Shown: positions 54,015 through 60,605 of the stretch, piece after piece
How the letters are laid out: every line of letters starts with the position of its first letter
Numbering within the stretch: the stretch's first letter is position 1
Origin: an uncultured Clostridia bacterium
Lineage (GTDB): Bacteria; Bacillota; Clostridia; Christensenellales; UBA1242
Assembly (NCBI GenBank): GCA_944360075.1
Contig: CALVTE010000004.1
Coordinates: forward strand, 1 to 64,000
Length of the DNA: 64,000 bases
Reading direction: 5' to 3'
Notes under the pieces: generated by a model
The model's input: the letters and a program-made list of their open reading frames with translations, nothing else
The model's database searches: none
Told to the model about the DNA's origin: nothing
Position numbers and translations under genes: made by a program

Positions 54015-54890
54015 TTAGTATGTCCAAGCAAAATAATTGAGAAGTTTTGGCATAAAATACTCAAAAAGGCCTTTTAGTTGGTAAAAAGCTCGCACAAAAA
54101 ACAAGTCTGAATAGGCGCCGTTTTTGACAATCTTGACCACTTTGCCCAGCACCATTTCGTCCATATCGACAGGCCCAAGCTCTCTGGCGTCGTAACTGAT
54201 AGCCCGATTGTCGCCCATAAAGAACACTTGGCCTTCTGGCAGCTGATAAAACCACACCAGGCTTGTGCCAAACCAAATTCTTTCCACTTGACTTGAATGG
54301 TAGAACTCGCCTTCAGCGCTTATGTAATTTTCATAAAATTTCTTTTCATAAATCACATTATTTTCCGGTTCGCCATCGGAGCTATCCCAATCTTTCCCGC
54401 CATTTGTTTGCTTGATATAGTCTTCTTGCACCACCTCAATGGTTGGCTGACCGTTTACGGTGGGGCTATCTTTTTTTATAATCAAAAGGTGAAAAGAATA
54501 ATATCCGTCCTCTCCCTTGGTTTTGATGATTGAAATTTTGTCTCCGCCAAAGGCCACCACCCTTTTGACGAATGTTTCTTTATTCAAATTTTTGGGATTG
54601 TTGATAATGACGATATCTCCATAGGTGTATGAGCCATCCTTGTCAACGAGGGCATAATCTTGAGCTTCACTTTGAATGCTTATATCTGGGTTGATGGTGG
54701 GCTGCATTGACCTTCCAGTGATTTTCATGAAATAAAACTCTGTGCAAAACCATATGTAGATTGCGGCAACAATCACAGCGATAACAAAAAAACAGATGTA
54801 AATGCTTTTCAAACACTTTTGTGTAAGTTTGTCACACCTTTCGTCTTCAAAATATAAATAAGTTTTTTCTTCGTCAAAATGAAATCTCAA
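54015..54890 (-). CDS. lepB: Signal peptidase I
   Basis: Cleaves signal peptides outside the membrane. 291 residues, TTG start behind AAGGTG. A membrane helix (about 30-50) is followed by catalytic Ser61 in TGRSMQP and Lys109 in VKRVVAFGG, and the GDNRAISYDARELG box. It carries a larger insert (about residues 115-195) than B. subtilis SipS, and a hydrophobic C-terminal segment that may be a second membrane contact. Confidence 0.93.
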   Translation of the reverse strand: MRFHFDEEKTYLYFEDERCDKLTQKCLKSIYICFFVIAVIVAAIYIWFCTEFYFMKITGRSMQPTINPDISIQSEAQDYALVDKDGSYTYGDIVIINNPKNLNKETFVKRVVAFGGDKISIIKTKGEDGYYSFHLLIIKKDSPTVNGQPTIEVVQEDYIKQTNGGKDWDSSDGEPENNVIYEKKFYENYISAEGEFYHSSQVERIWFGTSLVWFYQLPEGQVFFMGDNRAISYDARELGPVDMDEMVLGKVVKIVKNGAYSDLFFVRAFYQLKGLFEYFMPKLLNYFAWTY

Positions 54891-54957
54891 TTTTTTGCAC
54901 CTTGTGGAATATTTTACTATATTTATACAATTCTTCCAAGCATTTTAGGCAACTTTT

Positions 54958-55488
54958 TCATCTTCTTGAAAATTTGCATCCGCAATAATTTTGTCTGTAA
55001 AGATTATATTTTTTTGAAAACTCTATGCTTTTTTTATAGCCGTCTTGCTTTTTGTAATTTCCTTCCAAAAATTCGATATCGTTTTCAAAGCCAACACTTT
55101 TGCCGATTGCGTTGATGATTTGGGCATTTTTGTGCGGCGAGACTGTCAGCGTTGTGCCAAAATAGTTATAGCCAAGCTCTTTTGCCTTTTGTGCAGTTTT
55201 TTGCAACCTCAGCTTAAAACAGATGGGGCACCTTGCTCCCCCTTCTTTTTCATTTTCAAATCCCTTGACTTTGTCAAGAAAGTCGCTGCTGTGATAGCCA
55301 TCTTCAATCACCGGCACGCCCACGATTTGGCAATAACGTTTTTGCTCGCCAAGCCTGTGCTGATATTCTTGGTCGGTGTCTATATTAGGATTATAATAAT
55401 ATATAGTAATATTATAATCATCTTTGAGAAAGTCAATCACCTGAGTTGAGCAAGGGCCGCAGCAGGAGTGGAGAAGAAGTTTTTTCAT
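54958..55488 (-). CDS. queH: Epoxyqueuosine reductase QueH
   Basis: Last step of queuosine synthesis in tRNA. 176 residues from ATG 55488, six bases after CAGGAG; the longer frame upstream lacks a site. The family's cysteine motifs are present: HSCCGPCS, CPICFKLRL and a C-terminal NYCGC. No other queuosine gene is nearby. Confidence 0.92.
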   Translation of the reverse strand: MKKLLLHSCCGPCSTQVIDFLKDDYNITIYYYNPNIDTDQEYQHRLGEQKRYCQIVGVPVIEDGYHSSDFLDKVKGFENEKEGGARCPICFKLRLQKTAQKAKELGYNYFGTTLTVSPHKNAQIINAIGKSVGFENDIEFLEGNYKKQDGYKKSIEFSKKYNLYRQNYCGCKFSRR

Positions 55489-55949
55489 TGCACGCTCCTG
55501 AGAATTTTGACGGCATCTGCAAAGATTTTGTTGTTTGAAATCAAATCTTTGACTTGTCCAGACGGATTTTTGATGTTGAACATCAAAACCCCCATGCAAT
55601 CTCCGCAATCGATAAAAATTTGCACCACATAAATCAACTTTTGGTCAAAGCCTTTGATGATGTAGACTGGAAAAACAAAATCTCCCAGCCTGATGGAAAA
55701 GTTTTTTTCAAGTTGATATTTGTGGCTGAGGGTTTTTGCGTCTTTGCAAAAATTGTCATAACTATCAAAAAATTCATCTTTCGAGCGGTGCAGTTCAAAA
55801 AAAGAAATCACCTCTCCCTCGTCTGAAAGATAGTTTTCTTTGTTGATAAAGCCCTGCCCGTTTGGCAAAGTGTAGGTATCGTTTGTCAAGTGATAGCCCT
55901 CTGGCAATGTAAAACTCATTTCGTTGAGTGTGTCAAAAACTCTTTTCAT
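55485..55949 (-). CDS. Protein of unknown function
   Basis: 154 residues from ATG 55949 behind AAGGAAG. No signal peptide or membrane segment; alternating strands and a helical end suggest a compact alpha/beta domain, loosely like DUF1795-type proteins. Its stop overlaps the queH start by 4 bases, so the two are cotranscribed. Confidence 0.6.
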   Translation of the reverse strand: MKRVFDTLNEMSFTLPEGYHLTNDTYTLPNGQGFINKENYLSDEGEVISFFELHRSKDEFFDSYDNFCKDAKTLSHKYQLEKNFSIRLGDFVFPVYIIKGFDQKLIYVVQIFIDCGDCMGVLMFNIKNPSGQVKDLISNNKIFADAVKILRSVQ

Positions 55950-56005
55950 AAAATTCTTCCTTCTGCCTTTTATTATGCCAAAGTGCCAGAATTTTGTCAA
56001 GAGCT

Positions 56006-56338
56006 TTACAGCTCTTGCACCGCGTAGAGCATAATGTCGTTGACGGACGAGCTTGTGAGAAAGTAGACCAAAATTTTGCCTTCTCGTCTGTAAGAAACCA
56101 GCCCTTGATCTTTAAGCGTTTTCAGCTGATGCGAAATGGTGGTTTGATTGATGCCCAGAATAGTGGAAAGATCGTTGACGCACATATTTGTCATTGAAAG
56201 GCAGGTCAAAATTTTGATGCGTGTTGAGTCGGCAAAGTTGGAAAAATAGTCAGCGAGTGCTCTGGTTGTTCCCTCGCGAGGAAGAGCGCTTTCAATTTCT
56301 CGGCGGCTTCGCTCGGTCAAAAGCAAAAATCTGTTCAT
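56006..56338 (-). CDS. ArsR-family transcriptional regulator
   Basis: 110 residues starting at ATG 56338; a TTG 9 bases upstream is too close to the AAGGAA site. Winged-helix core: FADSTRIKILTCL, the recognition segment ILGINQTTISHQLKTLKDQG and the wing RREGKILVYFL. The usual metal-binding cysteine pair of ArsR/CadC is absent, so it may sense something other than arsenic or cadmium. A palindrome lies upstream. Confidence 0.9.
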   Translation of the reverse strand: MNRFLLLTERSRREIESALPREGTTRALADYFSNFADSTRIKILTCLSMTNMCVNDLSTILGINQTTISHQLKTLKDQGLVSYRREGKILVYFLTSSSVNDIMLYAVQEL

Positions 56339-56376
56339 AATTTTCAATTCCTTTTTTCACAATTTGAAGGCGAAAA

Positions 56377-56392
56377 ACATAAATACTTATGT
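56377..56392. promoter_or_regulatory. Palindrome, candidate ArsR operator
   Basis: The sequence ACATAAATACTTATGT has perfect 6-base arms around ATAC and lies about 40 bases upstream of the regulator start. This is a plausible self-regulation site; the repeat is short, so chance is possible. Confidence 0.4.
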
Positions 56393-56494
56393 GATTGCCT
56401 GCATCTATATTTTGACAAACACAAAAGAAATCGCAAAAAAGAAAAATATTCTTTTTTGACAAAAAAACAAGATTTTTGTAAAAAGGGGGAAAAT

Positions 56495-56683
56495 ATGAAT
56501 AGCACGCAAAATCTTTTGTTTGTTCTTTTGCTTTCTGTCATCACATCGGCAACAGACACAAATCTGAACACCAACACCAATTTTTTGCTTCTGTTGCTGC
56601 TGGCACTGAATGGTCAGAACTTCTATGGCAACAGTTGCACGCAAAACACCTGTCCAAACAACGGAAATTCTTTCTTTTTTTGA
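56495..56683 (+). CDS. Small hydrophobic protein (62 aa) of unknown function
   Basis: ATG 56495 lies 6 bases after AAGGGGG, a strong site. Two hydrophobic Leu-rich stretches (about residues 6-16 and 29-37) are separated by an Asn/Thr-rich turn. The C-terminal NSCTQNTCPNNGN has two cysteines. It has its own terminator. Size and pattern recall small spore or coat-associated proteins, but no family is recognised. Confidence 0.6.
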   Translation: MNSTQNLLFVLLLSVITSATDTNLNTNTNFLLLLLLALNGQNFYGNSCTQNTCPNNGNSFFF

Positions 56684-56689
56684 AAAACA

Positions 56690-56714
56690 GCCTGCTTTTG
56701 CAGGCATTTTTTTT
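56690..56714 (+). terminator. Terminator of the 62-residue protein gene
   Basis: GCCTGC/GCAGGC stem around TTTT (56690-56705), then ATTTTTTTT. Confidence 0.85.
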
Positions 56715-56840
56715 GTCAATTTTTGGCTATAACCTAAAAATTTTAAGGCAAATAAATATTTTTAAAAAAATTGCAAAAAATTAAATTGAAAATAAATTCA
56801 AAAAAAATTAAAAAATTTTAAAAAATTTGTCAAAATCGTT

Positions 56841-56868
56841 TTGTAATTTATTTTTTTTATGCTATTAT
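56841..56868 (+). promoter_or_regulatory. Promoter of the first pilin-like gene
   Basis: TTGTAA (56841-56846), 16-base spacer, TATTAT (56863-56868) with a TGC extension. Confidence 0.6.
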
Positions 56869-56909
56869 AGGCTTGTAAATAAAAAATATTTCTCATTGGG
56901 AGGTAGTTT

Positions 56910-57320
56910 ATGTTTAGTTTATTGGGTGCAACAAACAAGACACTTGCAGCAAGTTGGTCAGCCTTTTTTAAAAATTTAAATTTAAGCACGACGGGTGACA
57001 ATGGTGACATTTATCAAGTTTTAAACGATGTTTTCAACATTCTTTCCATTGTGCTGTGGGTTGTGCTTGGTCTTGTTGGTGCGATTGGTGCAATTTATGC
57101 CATCTATCTTGGCGTGAAGCTTGCAAGGGCTGACGAACAAGGCAAACGTGATGAAGCAAAAAAACACCTTATCACCGTTGCAATCGCAGTTGGTGTGACC
57201 ATTGTTTTGATTTTGTTCTTCAACACCTTCCTGCCAATGATTTTGAGCGCTTTTGGTTTGGATGAAACGGGAACTACCCCTGTTATTCCTGGTGGAGAAG
57301 AACAAGGAGAAAAAAAATAG
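56910..57320 (+). CDS. VirB2/pilin-like membrane protein (Mbov_0395-like)
   Basis: 136 residues behind a GGGAGG site. No cleavable signal peptide is obvious. Two membrane helices (about 44-70 and 88-112) flank a short charged cytoplasmic loop, ARADEQGKRDEAKKHL. The arrangement GAIYAIYLGVKLA plus charged loop plus second helix is that of small VirB2/TrbC-like pilin proteins, described in Mollicutes conjugative elements as Mbov_0395-like. It would be the filament or channel subunit served by a VirB4 ATPase. The acidic C-terminal tail may be exposed. Confidence 0.7.
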   Translation: MFSLLGATNKTLAASWSAFFKNLNLSTTGDNGDIYQVLNDVFNILSIVLWVVLGLVGAIGAIYAIYLGVKLARADEQGKRDEAKKHLITVAIAVGVTIVLILFFNTFLPMILSAFGLDETGTTPVIPGGEEQGEKK

Positions 57321-57338
57321 TCTTATAACAATCAAGCA

Positions 57339-57368
57339 AAAATCTCACAATTTTGTGAGATTTTTTTT
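57339..57368 (+). terminator. Terminator of the first pilin-like gene
   Basis: Perfect 12-bp stem AAAATCTCACAA/TTGTGAGATTTT with a two-base loop centre and a following T run. Confidence 0.85.
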
Positions 57369-57530
57369 ATGCCTTTTCTCTTGCAGTTTTTTGATTTTTT
57401 TAAATATCTTTTATGTCATTTTTTCGCCCTGTTTGCAATTTTTAAAAAAATCTTATGGAAATTTTTGCTATGAATTTTAAAGGGGGAAAATTGCTTAAAA
57501 TTTTTCTATAAAAATATTGCCAAAGAATGC

Positions 57531-57559
57531 TTGCATAATGCAAAAAAATATGCTAAAAT
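57531..57559 (+). promoter_or_regulatory. Promoter of the second pilin-like gene
   Basis: TTGCAT (57531-57536), 17-base spacer, TAAAAT (57554-57559) with a TGC extension. Confidence 0.75.
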
Positions 57560-57589
57560 CTTTTTTAGAAAAATTAAGGAGATTTTAAG

Positions 57590-57904
57590 ATGAATTTTTC
57601 TCTTCTAGCCTATCAATATTTGGGCTCGCTTGCATGGCTGAACGACCTTTACGGAACTTTGCCATACATTTTGTATGCAATTTTGGCAGCCATTGGCGGC
57701 GCAGGAACGGTTTACGCCATCATCCTTGGCATCAACCTTGCAAAAAGTGAAAGCGAAGACCAACGCAAAAATGCTCAAAACCGCATCAAAAACACCATTA
57801 TTGGCGTGATTGTGCTGTTGGTGCTGGTGCTTTTTATCACAATCGCCATTCCAGAGATATTGCACGCAGTTTATCCAAATCTTGTTGTGCCAGAAACAAC
57901 CTAA
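57590..57904 (+). CDS. Second VirB2/pilin-like membrane protein
   Basis: 104 residues behind AAGGAG. Same plan as its neighbour: two helices (about 23-45 and 65-88) around the charged loop AKSESEDQRKNAQNR, with GTVYAIILGINLA matching GAIYAIYLGVKLA of the first protein. The two are diverged paralogs with separate promoters, so they may be made at different levels or times. Confidence 0.7.
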   Translation: MNFSLLAYQYLGSLAWLNDLYGTLPYILYAILAAIGGAGTVYAIILGINLAKSESEDQRKNAQNRIKNTIIGVIVLLVLVLFITIAIPEILHAVYPNLVVPETT

Positions 57905-57958
57905 ACGCAAACCATTTGACAAAAATTTTCATATATACTTGTGTAAAAGGAGAACCTT

Positions 57959-58435
57959 ATGCACAAGTTTTTTTTAAAACATAATATTTTGCTTGAAAAA
58001 GATGAAATTGGCAAAACGTCGGCAGTTTTTTGTCAAAGCCTTTCAAAAACCTGCAGCTGCATGCAAAGTTTGAAAAAAAACTTGCAGTCGCTTTACAACG
58101 TTGTTGTGCTTGCAAAAGAAAAGGCCTACGCCGACGAGCAAGTCGACCTTTTGTGCAAGGTTGAACTTTTGACAAGCAATCTATATTACTCTTTTTTTGC
58201 CTCCCCGCTTGATTTGCCAGAAAAAAATTCTTCAAGCAGCTCGCTCAAAGAACTTGTTTCTAAAGCCATTGAAATTTCGACGGAATTGATTGAAAAAATC
58301 AATATGCCAGAAGAAAATCGCCTTGCAAACATTATAAATTTGAATTTGCAAAATCTTTTCAATTTGCTTTCTCAAAGCCCGCCGACAAGTTCTTCACCTG
58401 CCGCTACAGCAGCCTTGGAGGAGTTGCAGCCTTAA
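57959..58435 (+). CDS. Helical protein of unknown function
   Basis: 158 residues behind AAAGGAG. Mostly helical, with a Cys-rich patch (residues 25-36), a serine run near 89-94 and a Ser/Pro/Ala-rich C-terminus. No signal peptide or family recognised. It follows the second pilin-like gene by 54 bases and could belong to the same unit. Its stop codon overlaps that of the next gene on the other strand. Confidence 0.6.
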   Translation: MHKFFLKHNILLEKDEIGKTSAVFCQSLSKTCSCMQSLKKNLQSLYNVVVLAKEKAYADEQVDLLCKVELLTSNLYYSFFASPLDLPEKNSSSSSLKELVSKAIEISTELIEKINMPEENRLANIINLNLQNLFNLLSQSPPTSSSPAATAALEELQP

Positions 58436-58929
58436 TTTTTTTGACTTTTTTCAACACTTTTTTCATACATATTTTTGATTTTTAAAACCGCGCTGTGCAC
58501 CTGCTCATATTTTTTTAAATCCAGTTGTGCCTGCTTAAACAAAAACTCTTTTTCAATATCTCGTGCAATTTGCTGAGCAACAAAATTTTCACCTTTTTGT
58601 GGCTGACGGCACAAAAAATTTGAAATATCTTCTTCTTTTTCTTGCTCTAGCAGCCCTTCTTCTTTCAGCCATACAACAATCTGCCACACCTTTTCTTCTG
58701 AAAACTTCTTCTCAAGTTGCCTGCAATTTCTTTCAAGCGCCTTCAAAAAAATCTCGTCTTGCTGCCGCTTTTGTTCAAACAAATCTTGAGCAAAATTTTC
58801 GCTGTCTGAATAGTGTGCCTTTCTGTGCTTTTGCTCTTCTTTATACATCGAAAAAAATGCCTTCAAAATTCCTTTCTTATGCTCAAAAACTGCCAAAGTG
58901 TGCTCTAAAAGAGATTCTAGTTTTTCCAT
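58432..58929 (-). CDS. Coiled-coil protein of unknown function
   Basis: 165 residues with AAGGAG before the ATG. Charged, Glu/Lys/Gln-rich and almost wholly helical; probably a long coiled coil. No family recognised. It converges with the preceding gene with overlapping stop codons. Confidence 0.6.
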   Translation of the reverse strand: MEKLESLLEHTLAVFEHKKGILKAFFSMYKEEQKHRKAHYSDSENFAQDLFEQKRQQDEIFLKALERNCRQLEKKFSEEKVWQIVVWLKEEGLLEQEKEEDISNFLCRQPQKGENFVAQQIARDIEKEFLFKQAQLDLKKYEQVHSAVLKIKNMYEKSVEKSQKN

Positions 58930-59014
58930 GTCTTCTCCTTTTAGATATGATAACCCATTTCGACAAAATTTTCAATCATTTTTCAAAACCTATTTACATT
59001 TTTTTAACTTTTTT

Positions 59015-59021
59015 CATACTA
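59015..59021 (+). promoter_or_regulatory. Possible sporulation-type -10 element before the collagen-like gene
   Basis: CATACTA, identical to the -10 of the ger operon promoter, lies 37 bases before the ATG. No clear -35 is visible, so this is a weak call. Confidence 0.35.
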
Positions 59022-59027
59022 TGCATT

Positions 59028-59043
59028 GGAGTGAAAACACTCC
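59028..59043 (+). promoter_or_regulatory. 5'-leader hairpin of the collagen-like gene
   Basis: GGAGTG-AAAA-CACTCC, a perfect 6-bp stem just before the ribosome binding site GTGAGG. It could stabilise the mRNA or affect translation. Confidence 0.5.
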
Positions 59044-59057
59044 GAGTGAGGAAAAAC

Positions 59058-60350
59058 ATGGCTATAAATTTTTTTGGAAATAGACCAACTTGTTGCAATC
59101 AAAGGCCTTGCCGTCCACCACTGATTATTTCTGGCGCCACTGGTCCTACAGGTCCAATAGGTCCTGCTGGTCCACAAGGTGCGACTGGTCCTACCGGTCC
59201 TGCTGGAGCAACTGGGCCTACAGGTCCTACCGGGCCTACTGGCGCAACCGTCACAACTGTTGAAGTGATTGCCACCAACACACTGGCCGCAGGCAGTCCT
59301 GCGTCTGTCGTTCAGTCAGGAGTTGGCTCAACCGCTGATTTGACTTTTAATATTCCTCAAGGTGCAACTGGACCTACTGGCCCTACTGGTCCTGCTGGAA
59401 CAGCTGGAGCTACAGGCCCTACTGGTTTGACTGGCGCTACAGGCCCTACCGGCCCTACTGGGCCTGCCGGAACTACAGGAACTGCTGGCGCTACTGGTCC
59501 TACAGGTCCTACCGGCGCTACAGGCCCTACCGGTCCTACTGGTGCTGCTGGAACAGCTGGAGCTACTGGTCCTACCGGCCCTGCTGGAACAGCTGGAGCT
59601 ACTGGTCCTACCGGCGCTACTGGTCCTACCGGGCCTACTGGTTTAACTGGTGCGACTGGTCCTACAGGTCCTACCGGTCCTACTGGGCCTGCCGGAACTA
59701 CTGGCGCAACCGGTCCTACCGGCCCTGCTGGAGCAGCTGGCGGGACTGGCGCAACCGGTGCAACTGGGCCAACCGGCCCTGCAGGCCCTGCTGGAGCGAC
59801 TGGCGCTACTGGTCCTACTGGGCCAACTGGACCTGCTGGAGCGACTGGAACAGTTGGTGCAACTGGCCCGACTGGACCGACTGGAGCAAGTGGAGCGGGG
59901 CTGGCAGCCTATGGCGGCCTATACAACAATGCGCAGCAAACGCCAACAATAACAACTGAAAATGTTTACGTTCCTGTTGAGCTTAACACTCAGATGCCTG
60001 TTCTCAATACGACAACTGCGACCAATCAAATCACAGTTTTGCAGGCGGGCGACTATGAAATTTCTTACCACCTGCAAATCAACTCAACAGCAGAGCTTAC
60101 ATTTAATGTTACTGCACGAAACAACACAACTCCAATTGCTTCTTCAACCATAGAGCAAACTGCTCTTGAAACAGCAACTGGCGGAACATTTGTTGTTGAT
60201 GTTGCAAACTCTGTTATTGTAACACTTGCTGCCAACGACGTGATTGACCTTGCTTTGACCACCACAACAGCCCCTGGCGGCGCAACCATCACCATACCAG
60301 AAAACGGAGACGCAACACTGGTGGTCAAAAAACTGAGCGCAACAAGCTAA
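59058..60350 (+). CDS. Collagen-like surface or spore protein
   Basis: 430 residues from ATG 59058; the frame is open farther upstream but runs antisense to another gene there. A Cys-containing start (TCCNQRPC) precedes Gly-X-Y repeats, mostly GPT, GAT and GPA triplets, at about residues 26-60 and 100-280. A non-collagenous segment (about 61-99) splits them. The C-terminal 145 residues are beta-rich, as in the BclA/C1q-like trimerising domains. Such proteins form the hair-like nap of exosporia or surface filaments. The N-terminal BclA targeting motif is not seen. The repeat is much more GC-rich than its surroundings. Confidence 0.85.
   Translation: MAINFFGNRPTCCNQRPCRPPLIISGATGPTGPIGPAGPQGATGPTGPAGATGPTGPTGPTGATVTTVEVIATNTLAAGSPASVVQSGVGSTADLTFNIPQGATGPTGPTGPAGTAGATGPTGLTGATGPTGPTGPAGTTGTAGATGPTGPTGATGPTGPTGAAGTAGATGPTGPAGTAGATGPTGATGPTGPTGLTGATGPTGPTGPTGPAGTTGATGPTGPAGAAGGTGATGATGPTGPAGPAGATGATGPTGPTGPAGATGTVGATGPTGPTGASGAGLAAYGGLYNNAQQTPTITTENVYVPVELNTQMPVLNTTTATNQITVLQAGDYEISYHLQINSTAELTFNVTARNNTTPIASSTIEQTALETATGGTFVVDVANSVIVTLAANDVIDLALTTTTAPGGATITIPENGDATLVVKKLSATS
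59128..59895 (+). repeat. Collagen-type 9-bp repeat tract
   Basis: Degenerate repeats encoding Gly-X-Y triplets (units such as GGTCCTACT and GGCGCTACT), interrupted at about 59240-59356. Synonymous changes between units show it is not a recent expansion throughout, but stretches near 59500-59640 are nearly identical. Confidence 0.85.
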
Positions 60351-60367
60351 GTTTGGTCTGAAAGCAG

Positions 60368-60390
60368 AAAAGGGCTTGCGCCCTTTTTTG
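60368..60390 (+). terminator. Terminator of the collagen-like gene
   Basis: AAAAGGGC-TTGC-GCCCTTTT stem, then T. Confidence 0.85.
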
Positions 60391-60435
60391 TTTGCCTCTT
60401 TTGCATCAACTTTTTTTGTCTGCCGCAAAAAATTG

Positions 60436-60465
60436 TTGACAAAAGCAAGGCAATTATGCTATTAT
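60436..60465 (+). promoter_or_regulatory. leuS promoter
   Basis: TTGACA (60436-60441), 18-base spacer, TATTAT (60460-60465) with a TGC extension. Six bases separate it from the ATG of the leader peptide, so the transcript should start there. Confidence 0.75.
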
Positions 60466-60471
60466 CAAAGC

Positions 60472-60504
60472 ATGAAAACAAACATTCTTTTAGCACTACT
60501 TTGA
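60472..60504 (+). CDS. Leucine-rich leader peptide of leuS
   Basis: A ten-codon frame, MKTNILLALL, ends at TGA 60502-60504. Four of the ten codons are leucine (CTT, TTA, CTA, CTT). There is no ribosome binding site; the predicted transcription start is at the ATG, so it would be translated as a leaderless message. Its position before a chain of alternative hairpins and a terminator is what an attenuation leader needs. Confidence 0.6.
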   Translation: MKTNILLALL

Positions 60505-60508
60505 TTTG

Positions 60509-60594
60509 GTGTCCACAATGGTGGCACAAGTTTTGGTTGTGCTAAAAAAATTTTTTTTAAGTGCAACCAGTCAAGGTTGCTATTTTTGTTTTTT
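60509..60594 (+). promoter_or_regulatory. Attenuator of leuS
   Basis: Five segments can pair alternately: A GTGTCCAC (60509-60516) with B GTGGCAC (60521-60527); B (GCACAA, 60524-60529) with C TTGTGC (60537-60542); C (GGTTG, 60535-60539) with D CAACC (60564-60568); D GCAACC (60563-60568) with E GGTTGC (60575-60580), which is followed by a T-rich run (60581-60594) and forms a terminator. A ribosome stalled at the first Leu codons would leave A-B and C-D to form and prevent termination; one reaching the stop would cover A and favour B-C and D-E. Confidence 0.6.
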
Positions 60595-60605
60595 AAGGAG
60601 AATTT

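Noticed and set aside
58563..59057. Longer N-terminus for the collagen-like protein
   Set aside because: The upstream open frame runs antisense through another gene with a good ribosome binding site. The ATG at 59058 has GTGAGG in front and matches the expected protein start.
59128..59895. CRISPR-like or tandem DNA repeat array
   Set aside because: The periodicity is 9 bases, in frame, and encodes Gly-X-Y triplets; there are no spacers.
60505..60600. T-box riboswitch before leuS
   Set aside because: A GGTGGCAC stretch recalls the T-box sequence, but the predicted leader is only about 130 bases, with no room for Stem I and no matching specifier loop. The leader-peptide model fits better.
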